Of a stretch of 64,000 nucleotides of DNA, positions 15,162 to 24,242 are shown one piece after another (position 1 is the stretch's first letter; each line of letters opens with the position of its first letter). The notes beneath the pieces are model-generated. The model saw nothing but the letters and a program-made list of their open reading frames with translations, was not told the origin of the DNA and searched no databases. This DNA is from CAYMYN01 sp964394665. GTDB taxonomy: Bacteria; Planctomycetota; UBA1135; GCA-002686595. The stretch spans positions 282,157 through 346,156 of the forward strand of contig CAYMYN010000003.1 of assembly GCA_964394665.1 (NCBI GenBank), written 5' to 3'. Made by a program: the position numbers and the translations under genes.

Positions 15162-16949
15162 ATGCCCGCCGAACCCGATCCGTGGCCCCTGGCGGGCGGC
15201 GACCTGACGCGTTTCTTCGCCGACCTCGAGGCCGGGCGGCCGTTCCGCGCGGCCTTCGAGACCTTGCTGGGCGAGCTGCCTCGCGAGCGCGCCGATCGCC
15301 TGCTCCAGCTCCACGCTGAGCGCCGCGGCGCGTGGCTGTCGCTCCTGGCGGAGCGCGGTGGGCGGGCGCTGCTCGTGGGCAACGCGCTCTCGGGTTCGCT
15401 CGCCCCCCTGGCGGCGGCGGGGTTCGAGCTGACCTTGGCCGACGGTTCGGCGCAGCGCCTGCGCCTGGCGCGGGCCTCCGCGGCGCGGCAGGTCGCGGGC
15501 GAGCTGCGCTGCGTGCAGGTCGCGACCGCGGCGGCTCTGCCGTTCGCGGACCGCAGCTTCGAGCTGGTCGTGCTCGACGACGACCGACGGGTCGGCCCGA
15601 GTGGAGCCGAACTGCGCGAAGCGCGTCGCGTGTGCGCGGGAGAGCTGGTCGTGCTGTGCGACAACCGCCTGGCCTACAAGCGTTCGTCCGGCCGCTGGCG
15701 CGATCTGCGGCGTCGCTCGCCCTTCGACCTGCTGCGCCGCGCCCTGTTCCCGCGGCCGGGCGAGCGCACCCTCGCCGGTTGGCGGCGCGCCGTGGGCGGT
15801 TCGGGCTTCGGGCCGCCGCGCGCCCTGGCCCTGTATCCCGATCGCCGCGACTTCGCCCACCTGGTCGACCTCGACGGCGGGCCGCCGCACCTGTGGGTCG
15901 GCCCGAACGAGGCCCGCAACCGCCTGAAGGTCCTGGGCCGCCGGCTGGGCCTGTTTCCGCTGCTGACGCCCTCCTTCGCCCTGATCGCGCGGCGTCGCGA
16001 GCGGCCCGCGGGCGGCCTGCGCATCGAGCGCATCCTGGGGCACGTCGCCGAGCGCCTGGGCGAGCCCAGGCCGGTCCCCGAACACGTCTTCGCGACGCGC
16101 GGCAACACCTCGGTCATCCTGAGCGCGCTGCCGGAGCGCGGCGAGGGCGATCCCGCCGGCCGCTATGCGCTGCACGTGCCGCTCTACCTACCGCACGCGC
16201 CGGGCCTCGACCTGCACCTCGAGGCGTTGCGCCGAGTGCGCGACGCGTTCCCCGACGTCCCCGTGCCCGAGGCGCTCTTCTCGGGCGCGCTCGAGGGCCT
16301 GTGGATCTCGGCCGAGCGCCGCGTCGGCGGCGTGCCGGCGCAACACCTGGTGGGGGACCCCGAGCTCGCCGACCGCGTCCTGCAGCAGGCCGCCGAGCAC
16401 CTCGCGCGCCTCGTGGTGCGCGCCGCCGAGCCCTTGAACGAGGCCGATTTCGAACGACTCGTTGCGGCGCGCGTCGAGTCGATCGCGCGCTCGGCCCCCG
16501 AGGCGGACACCCGCGCGGCCCTCGAGCGCCTGGGCCGCGAGGCGCGCGCGGCCCTGCTCGGCGCGCCCCTCCCGCGCGTGATCCAGCACGGCGACCTACG
16601 CGCCAAACACGTGCAGGTCGACGCGCGCGGCGACGTGCTCGGCTACGTGGACTGGGGCACGGCTTCGATGGCCGACCTGCCGGGCTTCGATCTCCTGCAC
16701 CTCTTGGTGCACAACGCCAAGCAACGCACCCGTGAGGGTGACGGCGCGATCTGGCGGCGCCTGCTCGCGGGGCGGGACCTGCGCCCCGCCGAGTGCGCGG
16801 CCCTCGAGTTCTACGCCGAACGCGTCGGACACGGCCGTGACCTGGCGCGCGCCCTGCTCGCCCTCTATCCCGTGGTCGTGGGCGCCATCGCCGAATCGAA
16901 TTGGCCCTGGACCCGACCCGGTTGGTTCCACCGCGCCTTCGAACTCTAG
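15162..16949 (+). CDS. Methyltransferase-like / aminoglycoside-phosphotransferase-like fusion protein
   Basis: This 595-residue protein seems to join two domains. The N-terminal part (about 60-270) has a Rossmann methyltransferase pattern: ALLVGNALSGSLAPLAAAGF, then LTLADGSAQRLRLA, and PFADRSFELVVLDD where class I enzymes keep their post-III motif. The C-terminal part (about 290-590) is an APH/choline-kinase-type fold. The catalytic loop is HGDLRAKHVQV (His476, Asp478) and the metal site is DWG near 497. The family phosphorylates small molecules such as antibiotics, sugars or choline. A one-protein methyltransferase plus kinase suggests modification of a glycan or lipid intermediate. No resistance role is implied. 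It is convergent with a zinc-ribbon gene 4 bases away. Confidence 0.65.
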   Translation: MPAEPDPWPLAGGDLTRFFADLEAGRPFRAAFETLLGELPRERADRLLQLHAERRGAWLSLLAERGGRALLVGNALSGSLAPLAAAGFELTLADGSAQRLRLARASAARQVAGELRCVQVATAAALPFADRSFELVVLDDDRRVGPSGAELREARRVCAGELVVLCDNRLAYKRSSGRWRDLRRRSPFDLLRRALFPRPGERTLAGWRRAVGGSGFGPPRALALYPDRRDFAHLVDLDGGPPHLWVGPNEARNRLKVLGRRLGLFPLLTPSFALIARRRERPAGGLRIERILGHVAERLGEPRPVPEHVFATRGNTSVILSALPERGEGDPAGRYALHVPLYLPHAPGLDLHLEALRRVRDAFPDVPVPEALFSGALEGLWISAERRVGGVPAQHLVGDPELADRVLQQAAEHLARLVVRAAEPLNEADFERLVAARVESIARSAPEADTRAALERLGREARAALLGAPLPRVIQHGDLRAKHVQVDARGDVLGYVDWGTASMADLPGFDLLHLLVHNAKQRTREGDGAIWRRLLAGRDLRPAECAALEFYAERVGHGRDLARALLALYPVVVGAIAESNWPWTRPGWFHRAFEL

Positions 16950-16953
16950 AAAC

Positions 16954-17268
16954 CTATCCGTCCGCGCCGTTGGCGAGTCCGACGCGGGCCAAGGAGACTT
17001 GGCACAGGGCGCCGAGCACGAGGGCCAGGGCGATGGCCGCGCTCAGGCGGGCGACGCCGCCCAGATCGCTCGCGCTGAGGGCCAGCAGGGCGCCGACGAC
17101 CAGGATCGCGAAGAGCGTGCAGAGGGTCAGCTTGGCCCGCCGCGGGGGCTCGACCCAACACAGGGGGGCGCCGCAGGAGGCGCAGCTCCAGACCGCCGCG
17201 GGGCGCGGGACGAAGAGGCGCTGCAGGCCGATGTGGGCCCGGCAACGGGGGCAGCGGTGCGCGTTCAT
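16954..17268 (-). CDS. Small zinc-ribbon membrane protein
   Basis: This 104-residue protein has two CxxC pairs (Cys6/Cys9 in CPRC and Cys29/Cys32 in CASC) that form a zinc ribbon, followed by two membrane spans at about 47-66 and 74-96. Proteins of this shape are common and mostly of unknown function. The start ATG at 17268 places the first CxxC right at the N-terminus, as usual. It is transcribed towards the methyltransferase-kinase gene. Confidence 0.65.
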   Translation of the reverse strand: MNAHRCPRCRAHIGLQRLFVPRPAAVWSCASCGAPLCWVEPPRRAKLTLCTLFAILVVGALLALSASDLGGVARLSAAIALALVLGALCQVSLARVGLANGADG

Positions 17269-17443
17269 GGCGGGAGCGGGGCGCCCGGAGAGCGGGGCCA
17301 TCGTACCGTCGCCCCTCCCGCTCCGGGTCAGGAGGCGGGCGACCCTCCCGAAGCCCGAAAGGGCTGGTCCCGGGGGCGCGCGCGATTCTCTGGGGTCGTT
17401 CCCCAAGAAAGCCCGGCCCCGGCCGTTCTGCTTCCCGACCCCG

Positions 17444-17870
17444 ATGCCGCCCGCCGCCGATCCCGAACACGAAGGCTTCGTCCACCAGGCGCTGGTGGAC
17501 TTCGAACGGCCGCTCGTGGCTTTCGCGGCGCGCCTGCTCGGCGGCGACCTCGACGCGGCCCGCGACGTCGTGCAGGAAACCTTCCTGCGCTTGGTGCGCG
17601 TCGAGCGGCGCGCGGTCGAAGGCAACCTCCGGACCTGGCTCTACACGGTCTGCCGCAACCGGGCCCTCGATCTGCGGCGCAAGGACGGACGCATGGATTC
17701 CCTCGACGAGACCCGCGCGGCGACCCTCGCGGACGCGGCTCCGGGGCCGGACCAGGGGCTCGAGCTACGCGACGAGTTGCGCGCCGTGCTCGCGGCCCTG
17801 GAGGCCCTGCCCGAGAAGCAGCGCGAGGTGCTGCGGCTCAAGTTCCAGCACGGCGTCTCCTACGCGGAGA
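17444..17870 (+). pseudogene. ECF sigma factor, 3'-truncated
   Basis: The frame from ATG 17444 encodes an ECF sigma factor. Region 2 is ARLLGGDLDAARDVVQETFL and NLRTWLYTVCRNRALDLRR. Region 4 starts at ALEALPEKQREVLRLKFQHG. At HGVSYAE (about residue 142) the sequence stops matching: the region 4 recognition helix is missing, and the frame runs on into the following VWA gene in a nonsense frame. Intact homologues continue as SYxEIAxxxG followed by about 30 residues. The sigma factor should be unable to bind -35 promoters. The break coincides with the truncated start of the VWA gene, so a single deletion, real or from assembly, explains both. Confidence 0.75.
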
Positions 17871-19361
17871 AACGAAGAGGTCACCGGCCAACCGGGTGGC
17901 GAGTCCTACGCCCGCATCGACGAGAATCCCTTCATCCGTACCGCGGACGATCCGCGTTCGACCTTCGCGGTCGACGTCGACACGGCCTCCTACGCCAACG
18001 TGCGCCGCATGTTGCGCCAGGGCCAGGTCCCGCCCGTGGACGCGGTGCGCATCGAGGAGCTGGTCAACTACTTCCCCTACGACTACGCGCCGCCTGCGGG
18101 CGAGCACCCCTTCGCCGTGCACGTCGAGGTCACCGGCGCCCCCTGGGCCCCGCGCCACCGGCTGGTGCGCATCGGCCTGTCGGCCGCACCGATCGCGATG
18201 GGGGAACGCAAACCCGCGAACCTCGTGTTCTTGATCGACGTCTCGGGCTCGATGGACCGGCCGGAGAAGCTGCCGCTGGTGCAGGCATCCCTGCACCTGC
18301 TGGTCAACGAGCTCTCCGACGAGGACAGCGTGGCGCTGGTGGTCTATGCGGGCGCCGCGGGCCTCGTGCTGCCGCCGACCCCGGCGCACCACAAGGTGAC
18401 GATCCTGGATGCGCTGGATCGTCTGCAGGCGGGCGGCTCGACCGCCGGCGGAGCGGGCATCCAGCTCGCCTACCACACGGCGCGCGAGGCCTTCGTCGAG
18501 GGCGGCATCAACCGCGTGATCCTGGCCACCGACGGCGACTTCAACGTCGGCCTCCGCAACGAGGCCGACCTGACGCGCCTGATCGAGGAGCAGGCCCGCA
18601 GCGGTGTGTTCCTGACCGTGCTCGGCTTCGGCATGGGCAACCTGCAGGACTCCAAGCTCGAGACCCTCGCCAACCGCGGCAACGGGCACTACGCCTACAT
18701 CGACTCGTTGCTCGAGGCTCGCAAGGTGCTCGTGCACGAGCTCGGCGCGACCCTCGAGACGATCGCCAAGGACGTCAAGATCCAGGTCGAGTTCAACCCC
18801 GCCCAGGTCGGCGCCCACCGTCTGATCGGCTACGAGAACCGCTTGCTGGCGCACCGGGACTTCGACGACGACAGCAAGGACGCGGGCGAGATCGGCGCCG
18901 GCCACACGGTCACCGCGCTGTACGAGATCGTGCCCTTCGGCGTGCCGCTGGACGGCCTGGTAGCCCCGAGCGCGCCGAGCGGCCTGCGCTACCAGGCACC
19001 GGGCACGCCGAATCCGACGGCCTTCAGCGACGAGCTGCTGCACGTCGCCCTGCGCTACAAGCGCCCCGACGGCGAGACGAGCGTGGCTCTCGAGCTGCCG
19101 GTGCGGGACGGCGACCCGAACTTCCACGCCGCCTCCACCGAGACGCGCTTCGCCGCCGCCGTGGCCGCCTTCGGCATGCTCCTGCGCGGCTCCCAGCGCG
19201 CCGGCGACGCGAGCTTCGAGGCCGTCCTGCGCTGGGCCAGCGAGGCCCTCGGTCCCGATCCGGGCGGCTATCGGGCGGAGTTCCTCGAACTCGTGCGCCT
19301 CGCCGCGGGCCTGCCGGTGCGCCTCGAGAGCCTCGGCTACATCGGCTCCGAGAAGCGCTGA
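17871..19361 (+). CDS. VWA domain protein (YfbK-like), 5'-truncated
   Basis: The frame joins at about 17871 with EEVTGQPGGESYARIDENPF, a stretch that normally sits well inside YfbK-type proteins, after a signal peptide and N-terminal domain. About 496 codons remain. There is a flanking domain (DVDTASYANVRRMLRQGQVP), the VWA domain with a MIDAS metal motif FLIDVSGSMD (DxSxS), and a C-terminal domain ending in GYIGSEKR. No start codon or signal peptide lies at the junction. The first in-frame start, GTG 18000, would give 453 residues without export. The gene is most likely non-functional unless the gap is an assembly artefact. Confidence 0.75.
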   Translation, partial: NEEVTGQPGGESYARIDENPFIRTADDPRSTFAVDVDTASYANVRRMLRQGQVPPVDAVRIEELVNYFPYDYAPPAGEHPFAVHVEVTGAPWAPRHRLVRIGLSAAPIAMGERKPANLVFLIDVSGSMDRPEKLPLVQASLHLLVNELSDEDSVALVVYAGAAGLVLPPTPAHHKVTILDALDRLQAGGSTAGGAGIQLAYHTAREAFVEGGINRVILATDGDFNVGLRNEADLTRLIEEQARSGVFLTVLGFGMGNLQDSKLETLANRGNGHYAYIDSLLEARKVLVHELGATLETIAKDVKIQVEFNPAQVGAHRLIGYENRLLAHRDFDDDSKDAGEIGAGHTVTALYEIVPFGVPLDGLVAPSAPSGLRYQAPGTPNPTAFSDELLHVALRYKRPDGETSVALELPVRDGDPNFHAASTETRFAAAVAAFGMLLRGSQRAGDASFEAVLRWASEALGPDPGGYRAEFLELVRLAAGLPVRLESLGYIGSEKR

Positions 19362-19380
19362 GCGCGGGCGGGGAGGAAGA

Positions 19381-19409
19381 CCCCGGCGCCACTCCGGTTC
19401 CGGCCGGGG
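19381..19409 (+). terminator. Possible terminator hairpin after the VWA gene
   Basis: CCCCGGC at 19381-19387 pairs with GCCGGGG at 19403-19409, 20 bases after the stop codon, with no clear T run. The rest of 19362-19669 (308 bases) is GC-rich, and no gene, tRNA or other element was recognised there apart from the GTG start region of the next gene. Confidence 0.35.
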
Positions 19410-19669
19410 CGCCGATCCTGGGGTAGGTTTGGGGTGCTGAGCGGAGCATAGGACCGTGCGGGTCCCGGAGTCCCCATCCGCGGGTTGCCGGCCGTCGTGG
19501 AGCCCCAGGCGGCGGCCGGCACCCGCACCTCCGGCCTGCGGGGGTCGCCACCGGGCCGGGGCGCGGAACGCGTGGGGCGGTTACCCTGCCTCGAGACCCG
19601 GCACGGCGCGCGATCGACGATCCGCGGCGCGTCCAGGGTCGCCCCGAGTCCCCAGTCCGGAGCTCCGCC

Positions 19670-22600
19670 GTGTCAGGATCGAACCGCGCCCGAGCGCTCG
19701 CCCTCCTCTGCCTGTGTCTGCCGGCCGCCGCGCAGGGCGATTTCGTCAACTGGGAGTCGCCCCACGTGCACCCCATGGACCGCACGCCGGACGGCACGCG
19801 GTTGCTCGTGGTGAACACCCCCGACGCGCGGCTCGAGGTGTTCGACGTCACCGGGGCGGCGCCGATCTGGATCGATTCGGTGCCCGTGGGCCTCGATCCG
19901 GTCAGCGTGCGAGCGCGCAGCGACTCCGAGGCCTGGGTGGTCAACCACGTCTCCGACAGCATCAGCGTCGTCGACCTGACGAGCCTGCGCGTGCGGGCCA
20001 CCCTGCGCACGGCGGACGAACCCTGCGACGTGATCTTCGCCGGCCTGCCCGAGCGCGCCTTCGTCTCCTGCTCGCAGACGAACCGCGTGCTGGTGTTCGA
20101 CCCGACGAACCTCGCCGCCGCGCCCCTGGTGGTGCCCCTGCTCGGCGAGGACCCGCGCGCTCTCGCCAAGAGCCCCGATGGCTCGAAGGTCTACGCGGCG
20201 ATCTTCGAGTCGGGCAATCGCTCGACGGTGCTCGGCGGCGGGATCGACGGCGCGACCCTGGCCTTCCCACCCAACGTCGTCAGCGACCCCAGCGGCCCCT
20301 ACGGCGGCCAGAACCCGCCGCCCAACAGCGGTTCGAGCTTCGTGCCGGCCCTCAACCCGGGCAACCCCGCGCCGCCGCCCATGTCGCTGATCGTGAAGAA
20401 GGACGCGCTCGGCCGCTGGATGGACGACAACGGCGGAGATTGGACGAACCTGACGAGCGGCCCGAACGCGTCGCTCTCGGGCCGTCCGGTGGGCTGGGAC
20501 CTCTACGACCACGACCTGGCGGTGATCGACGCCGCCACGTTGGCGGTGAGCTACGTCCCGGGGCTGATGAACCTGTGCATGGCCCTGGGCGTCAACCCGG
20601 CCGATGGGCGCGTGGCGCTGGTCGGCACGGACGCGATCAACGAGGTGCGCTTCGAGCCCAACGTCAACGGCATCTTCGTGCGCGTGAAGTTGGCCCTGGT
20701 GGATCCGGGCGGCGCGGCGAGCGTGTCCGATCTCAACCCGCACCTCGACTACAGCGCCCCGAGCGTCGCGCCGGCCCTGCGCCAGCAATCCCTCGGCGAT
20801 CCGCGCGCCGTGGTGTGGAACGCGGCCGGCACGCGCGCCTACGTGGCGGGCATGGGCTCGGACAACCTGGTCGTGCTCGATGCCGCGGGCGCGCGCGCGG
20901 GGCTGGCGCCGACGATTCCCGTGGGGCAGGGGCCGACGGGGCTCGCGCTCGACGAGGCCGCGGGGCGACTCTATGTGCTCAACAAGTTCGAGTCGTCGAT
21001 CTCGGTGGTCGACCTCGCGAGCGAGTCGGAGCTGGGCCGGGTCGCGTTCCACGACGCCTCGCCCGAGGCGATCCGCGTCGGCCGGCGGCACCTGTACGAC
21101 ACGCACCACTCCTCGGGCACCGGCCACGTCTCCTGCGGCTCGTGCCACATCGATGGGCGCATGGACCGCTTGGGCTGGGACCTGGGGGAGCCGGACGGCG
21201 CGATGAAGTCGCTCGCCGGTCAGAACCTGGGCATGAACGCGCCGGGGCTGGGCACGGGCTTCCTCCCCTGGCACCCGATGAAGGGGCCCATGACGACCCA
21301 GACCCTGCAGGACATCATCGGCAAGGAGCCGCTGCACTGGCGCGGGGACCGCGCGGGGCTCGAGGAGTTCAACGGCGCCTTCGTCGGCCTGCAGGGGCGC
21401 GACAGCCAGCTCTCGCCGGCGGAGATGGCGCAGTTCAAGGCCTTCCTCGCGACCCTGACTTTCCCGCCCAACCCCTACCGCAACCTCGACAACAGCCTGC
21501 CCAGCGCCCTCCCCCTCGAGGGTCACTACACGCCGGGCCGCTTCGGTCCCGCGGGCCTGCCCCTGGGCGTGGGCAACGCGGTGCGCGGGCTGCAGCTCTA
21601 CCGCCCGCCGAACCGGCTCGACGCGGGTGTGTTCGCCTGCGTCACCTGCCACACCCTGCCGATCGGCATCGGCGCCAACTACACGACCGTGGGCACGACC
21701 CTCGTGCCCATCCCGCCCGGACCCAACGGCGAGCTGCACCACGCCCTGGTGTCGAACGACGGCGTGACGAACCGCACGATGAAGATCCCGCAGCTTCGCA
21801 ACCTCTACGACAAGGTCGGCTTCGAGGCGACCCAGGTGATGAACCTGGCGGGGTTCGGCTTCCTGCACGACGGCAGCGTGGACTCGATCGCGCGTTTCGT
21901 CGCCGAGCCGGTGTTCAACGTGCAGTCGAACCAGGACATCGCGGACCTGGTGGCGTTCATGCTCGCGTTCTCGGGCTCCGATCTGCCCCAGGGCAGCACG
22001 AACGTCTTCGCCCTCGAGCCGCCCGGCACCGCGAGCAAGGACAGCCATGCGGCGGTCGGCCGCCAGACGACGCTCCTCACCGCCGCGGGCGCGCCGCCCG
22101 CGCAGCTCCAGCTCATCGCGGACCTCGAGGCCCTGGCCGACTCGACCGAGATCGGGCTCGTGGTGAAGGGGCGCGTCGGCGGGGTCGAGCGCGGATACCA
22201 CTACCTGGCCTTCGACGTCTACCAATCCGACCGTGCGGCCGAGACGATCAGCGCCGCGGCGCTGCGGGCCCTGGCCGCTCCAGGCGCCGAGCTCTCCTAC
22301 ACGGCCGTGCCCTACGGCACCCAGGTGCGCATCGGCGTCGACCGCGACCGCGACGGCTTCTTCGACCGCGACGAGCGCGACGCGGGCACCGACCCCTCCG
22401 ACCCCACGAGTTATCCCGGAGGCGGCGTGGCCTATTGCTTCGGGGACGGCAGCGCCGCGGCCTGCCCGTGCGCGAACGAGGACCCCTTCGCCCGCCGCGG
22501 CTGCGCCAACTCGAGCGGCTCGGGCGCGCGCCTGTTCGGCTCGGGATCGCCGATCGTGGCCTCGGACACGCTGGTGCTGCACGGCACCGGCCTGTTGCCC

Positions 22601-22894
22601 GGCCAGCCCGCGTTGCTCTTCCAGGGCAACAACCGCGTGGCGGGGGGCCTGGGCACCGCGTTCGGCGACGGCCTGCGCTGCGCCGGTGGGATGGTGCGGC
22701 GCGTGCGGGTGCTCCTCCCCGACGCGCAGGGCGCGGTGAGCTACCCGGCGGCCACGCAGCCCTCGATCGCGAGCCTGACCGGAGTCTCGCCGGGCGAGGT
22801 CAAGCGCTTCCAGCTCTGGTACCGCGATCCCGTGGGGAGCGCCTGCGGGAACGGGTTCAACCTGAGCAACGGGCTCGAGATCACGTGGAACTGA
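19670..22894 (+). CDS. Secreted beta-propeller / dihaem cytochrome c protein with lineage-specific C-terminal domain
   Basis: This protein of 1074 residues starts at GTG 19670 with a signal peptide (about 1-22). Residues 30-470 have YVTN/YncE-type beta-propeller repeats (VVNTPDARLEVFDV, VVNHVSDSISVVDLTSLRV, YVLNKFESSISVVDLAS). Residues about 480-800 form a dihaem cytochrome of the MauG/peroxidase type, with CGSCH (Cys489, Cys492, His493) and CVTCH (Cys657, Cys660, His661). A calcium-type DRDRDGFFDRDERDAGTDP motif follows. The last 160 residues form the FGDGLRCAGG ... FQLWYRD ... GFNLSNGL domain also found at 51153-52877. It probably acts in periplasmic redox chemistry or surface binding. It lies upstream of the carrier gene with a 43-base gap. 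Confidence 0.75.
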   Translation: MSGSNRARALALLCLCLPAAAQGDFVNWESPHVHPMDRTPDGTRLLVVNTPDARLEVFDVTGAAPIWIDSVPVGLDPVSVRARSDSEAWVVNHVSDSISVVDLTSLRVRATLRTADEPCDVIFAGLPERAFVSCSQTNRVLVFDPTNLAAAPLVVPLLGEDPRALAKSPDGSKVYAAIFESGNRSTVLGGGIDGATLAFPPNVVSDPSGPYGGQNPPPNSGSSFVPALNPGNPAPPPMSLIVKKDALGRWMDDNGGDWTNLTSGPNASLSGRPVGWDLYDHDLAVIDAATLAVSYVPGLMNLCMALGVNPADGRVALVGTDAINEVRFEPNVNGIFVRVKLALVDPGGAASVSDLNPHLDYSAPSVAPALRQQSLGDPRAVVWNAAGTRAYVAGMGSDNLVVLDAAGARAGLAPTIPVGQGPTGLALDEAAGRLYVLNKFESSISVVDLASESELGRVAFHDASPEAIRVGRRHLYDTHHSSGTGHVSCGSCHIDGRMDRLGWDLGEPDGAMKSLAGQNLGMNAPGLGTGFLPWHPMKGPMTTQTLQDIIGKEPLHWRGDRAGLEEFNGAFVGLQGRDSQLSPAEMAQFKAFLATLTFPPNPYRNLDNSLPSALPLEGHYTPGRFGPAGLPLGVGNAVRGLQLYRPPNRLDAGVFACVTCHTLPIGIGANYTTVGTTLVPIPPGPNGELHHALVSNDGVTNRTMKIPQLRNLYDKVGFEATQVMNLAGFGFLHDGSVDSIARFVAEPVFNVQSNQDIADLVAFMLAFSGSDLPQGSTNVFALEPPGTASKDSHAAVGRQTTLLTAAGAPPAQLQLIADLEALADSTEIGLVVKGRVGGVERGYHYLAFDVYQSDRAAETISAAALRALAAPGAELSYTAVPYGTQVRIGVDRDRDGFFDRDERDAGTDPSDPTSYPGGGVAYCFGDGSAAACPCANEDPFARRGCANSSGSGARLFGSGSPIVASDTLVLHGTGLLPGQPALLFQGNNRVAGGLGTAFGDGLRCAGGMVRRVRVLLPDAQGAVSYPAATQPSIASLTGVSPGEVKRFQLWYRDPVGSACGNGFNLSNGLEITWN

Positions 22895-22937
22895 GCCCGA
22901 TCCCCGCGCGGGGAACGCTGCGTCGCGGGCTGACCGG

Positions 22938-24194
22938 GTGGTAGCGGCCGTGACGCGTCGGTCCGTATGGAGCGTGATCGGGCCCGGGCTCGCGGTGGCG
23001 GCCACGGGGGTCGGCGCGGGGGATCTCGCCCTGGGAGCCATCGCGGGCAGCCGCATCGGACTGGGCGTGTTGTGGGCCGTCGTCGTCGGCGCGTCCTTCA
23101 AGTGGGTGCTGACCGAGGGGCTGGCGCGTTTCCAACTCGCCACGGGCGAGACCCTGTTGGAGGGCGTGTTGTCCCGCGCGCCGCGCGCGGCGGGCTGGGC
23201 CTTCCTGGCGTACCTCGCGTGCTGGAGCTGGTTCGTCGGCTCGGCCCTGATCTCGGCCTGCGGCATCGCGGCCCAGGCCCTCTTCCCGTGGGTCTGCGAC
23301 GATCCCGAACGCGGCCGAATCCTGCTGGGCGTGCTGCACTCCCTGGCCGGGCTGGCGCTCGTCTGGATCGGCGGCTATCGCGCGATCGAGCGGGTCCTCG
23401 CGCTCGCCGTGGGCCTGATGGCGCTGACCGTACTGGTCACGGCGGTCCGGTTGGGCCCCGACCCCGTCTCCGTCCTCGCCGGGCTCGTCCCGCGGCTGCC
23501 CGAAGGCGAAGGCGCCCTGGCTTGGACCGTCGCGTTGGTCGGCGGCGTGGGCGGCACGGTCACGATCCTGTGTTACGGCTACTGGATCCGCGAGCACCGG
23601 CGCGAAGGCGCCGAGGAGCTGCGCCTCTGTCGCCTGGACCTCGCCGCGGGCTACGCCGTCACGGCGCTCTTCGGCCTGGCGATGGTCGTGATCGGCTCGG
23701 GCGTCGAGCTCGAGGGGGGCGGCGTGCGCTTGATCCTGGCCTTGGCCGAACGGCTGGTGGAGCCCTTGGGTGAAGGCGGGCGGATGCTGTTCCTCGCCGG
23801 CGCCTTGGCGGCCGTCTTCTCGAGCCTGCTCGGCGTCTGGCAGGCCGTGCCGTACCTGTTCGCCGACACGCTGCGGCTGGTCCGCGCTCGCCGTCCGATC
23901 CCGACCTCGGAGCTGCGCGCGGCGACGGCCGCGAACTCGCGCGCCTATCGCGCCTACCTCGTGGCGCTGGCCCTGGTGCCGATGTTGGGCCTCGTGCTGC
24001 GCTTCGAACGGGTGCAACTCTACTACGGCCTCGTGGGAGCGAGTTTCCTCCCGCTCCTGGCGCTCGCGCTGCTCCTGCTCAACGGCCGCCGCTCGCTCGT
24101 CGGCGCGCTGCGCAATCGTGGGGCGACGACCCTGGCTCTGATCGCGACCCTGGCGTTCTTCGCCGTCGCGGCGATCCTGGGCCTCGGCGAGTAG
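22938..24194 (+). CDS. Nramp-like carrier with altered metal-binding motif
   Basis: The product has 418 residues and about 11 membrane spans and starts with IGPGLAVAATGVGAGDLALG. The opening GPGLxVA matches Nramp (SLC11) divalent metal carriers, but the canonical DPGN metal motif in span 1 is replaced by GAGD. In span 6 the usual MPH is not recognisable (GGTVTILCYGYWIRE). Substrate choice is thus likely to differ from Mn/Fe. Candidates are other cations or organic ions. A GTG at 22938 or 22950 can serve as start. A perfect 12-bp hairpin follows the stop. Confidence 0.65.
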   Translation: MVAAVTRRSVWSVIGPGLAVAATGVGAGDLALGAIAGSRIGLGVLWAVVVGASFKWVLTEGLARFQLATGETLLEGVLSRAPRAAGWAFLAYLACWSWFVGSALISACGIAAQALFPWVCDDPERGRILLGVLHSLAGLALVWIGGYRAIERVLALAVGLMALTVLVTAVRLGPDPVSVLAGLVPRLPEGEGALAWTVALVGGVGGTVTILCYGYWIREHRREGAEELRLCRLDLAAGYAVTALFGLAMVVIGSGVELEGGGVRLILALAERLVEPLGEGGRMLFLAGALAAVFSSLLGVWQAVPYLFADTLRLVRARRPIPTSELRAATAANSRAYRAYLVALALVPMLGLVLRFERVQLYYGLVGASFLPLLALALLLLNGRRSLVGALRNRGATTLALIATLAFFAVAAILGLGE

Positions 24195-24224
24195 GAGCAC
24201 GCCCCACATGTCGGGGCGTGCTCC
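24194..24224. terminator. Strong bidirectional terminator hairpin
   Basis: GGAGCACGCCCC at 24194-24205 and GGGGCGTGCTCC at 24213-24224 form a perfect 12-bp stem with a 7-base loop. It starts on the last base of the carrier stop codon and ends 18 bases before the end of the convergent baeRF gene, so it can serve both. Confidence 0.75.
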
Positions 24225-24242
24225 ACGGGCGGGTGGCGGACC

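Noticed and set aside
15162..16949. Aminoglycoside resistance gene
   Set aside because: Only the general APH fold motif is present, it is fused to another domain, and no resistance context is seen.
19673..23266. Minus-strand open frame of nearly 1200 codons opposite the propeller/cytochrome gene
   Set aside because: The plus strand carries haem motifs, propeller repeats and a signal peptide. The minus translation is low-complexity His/Arg/Ala/Gln text.
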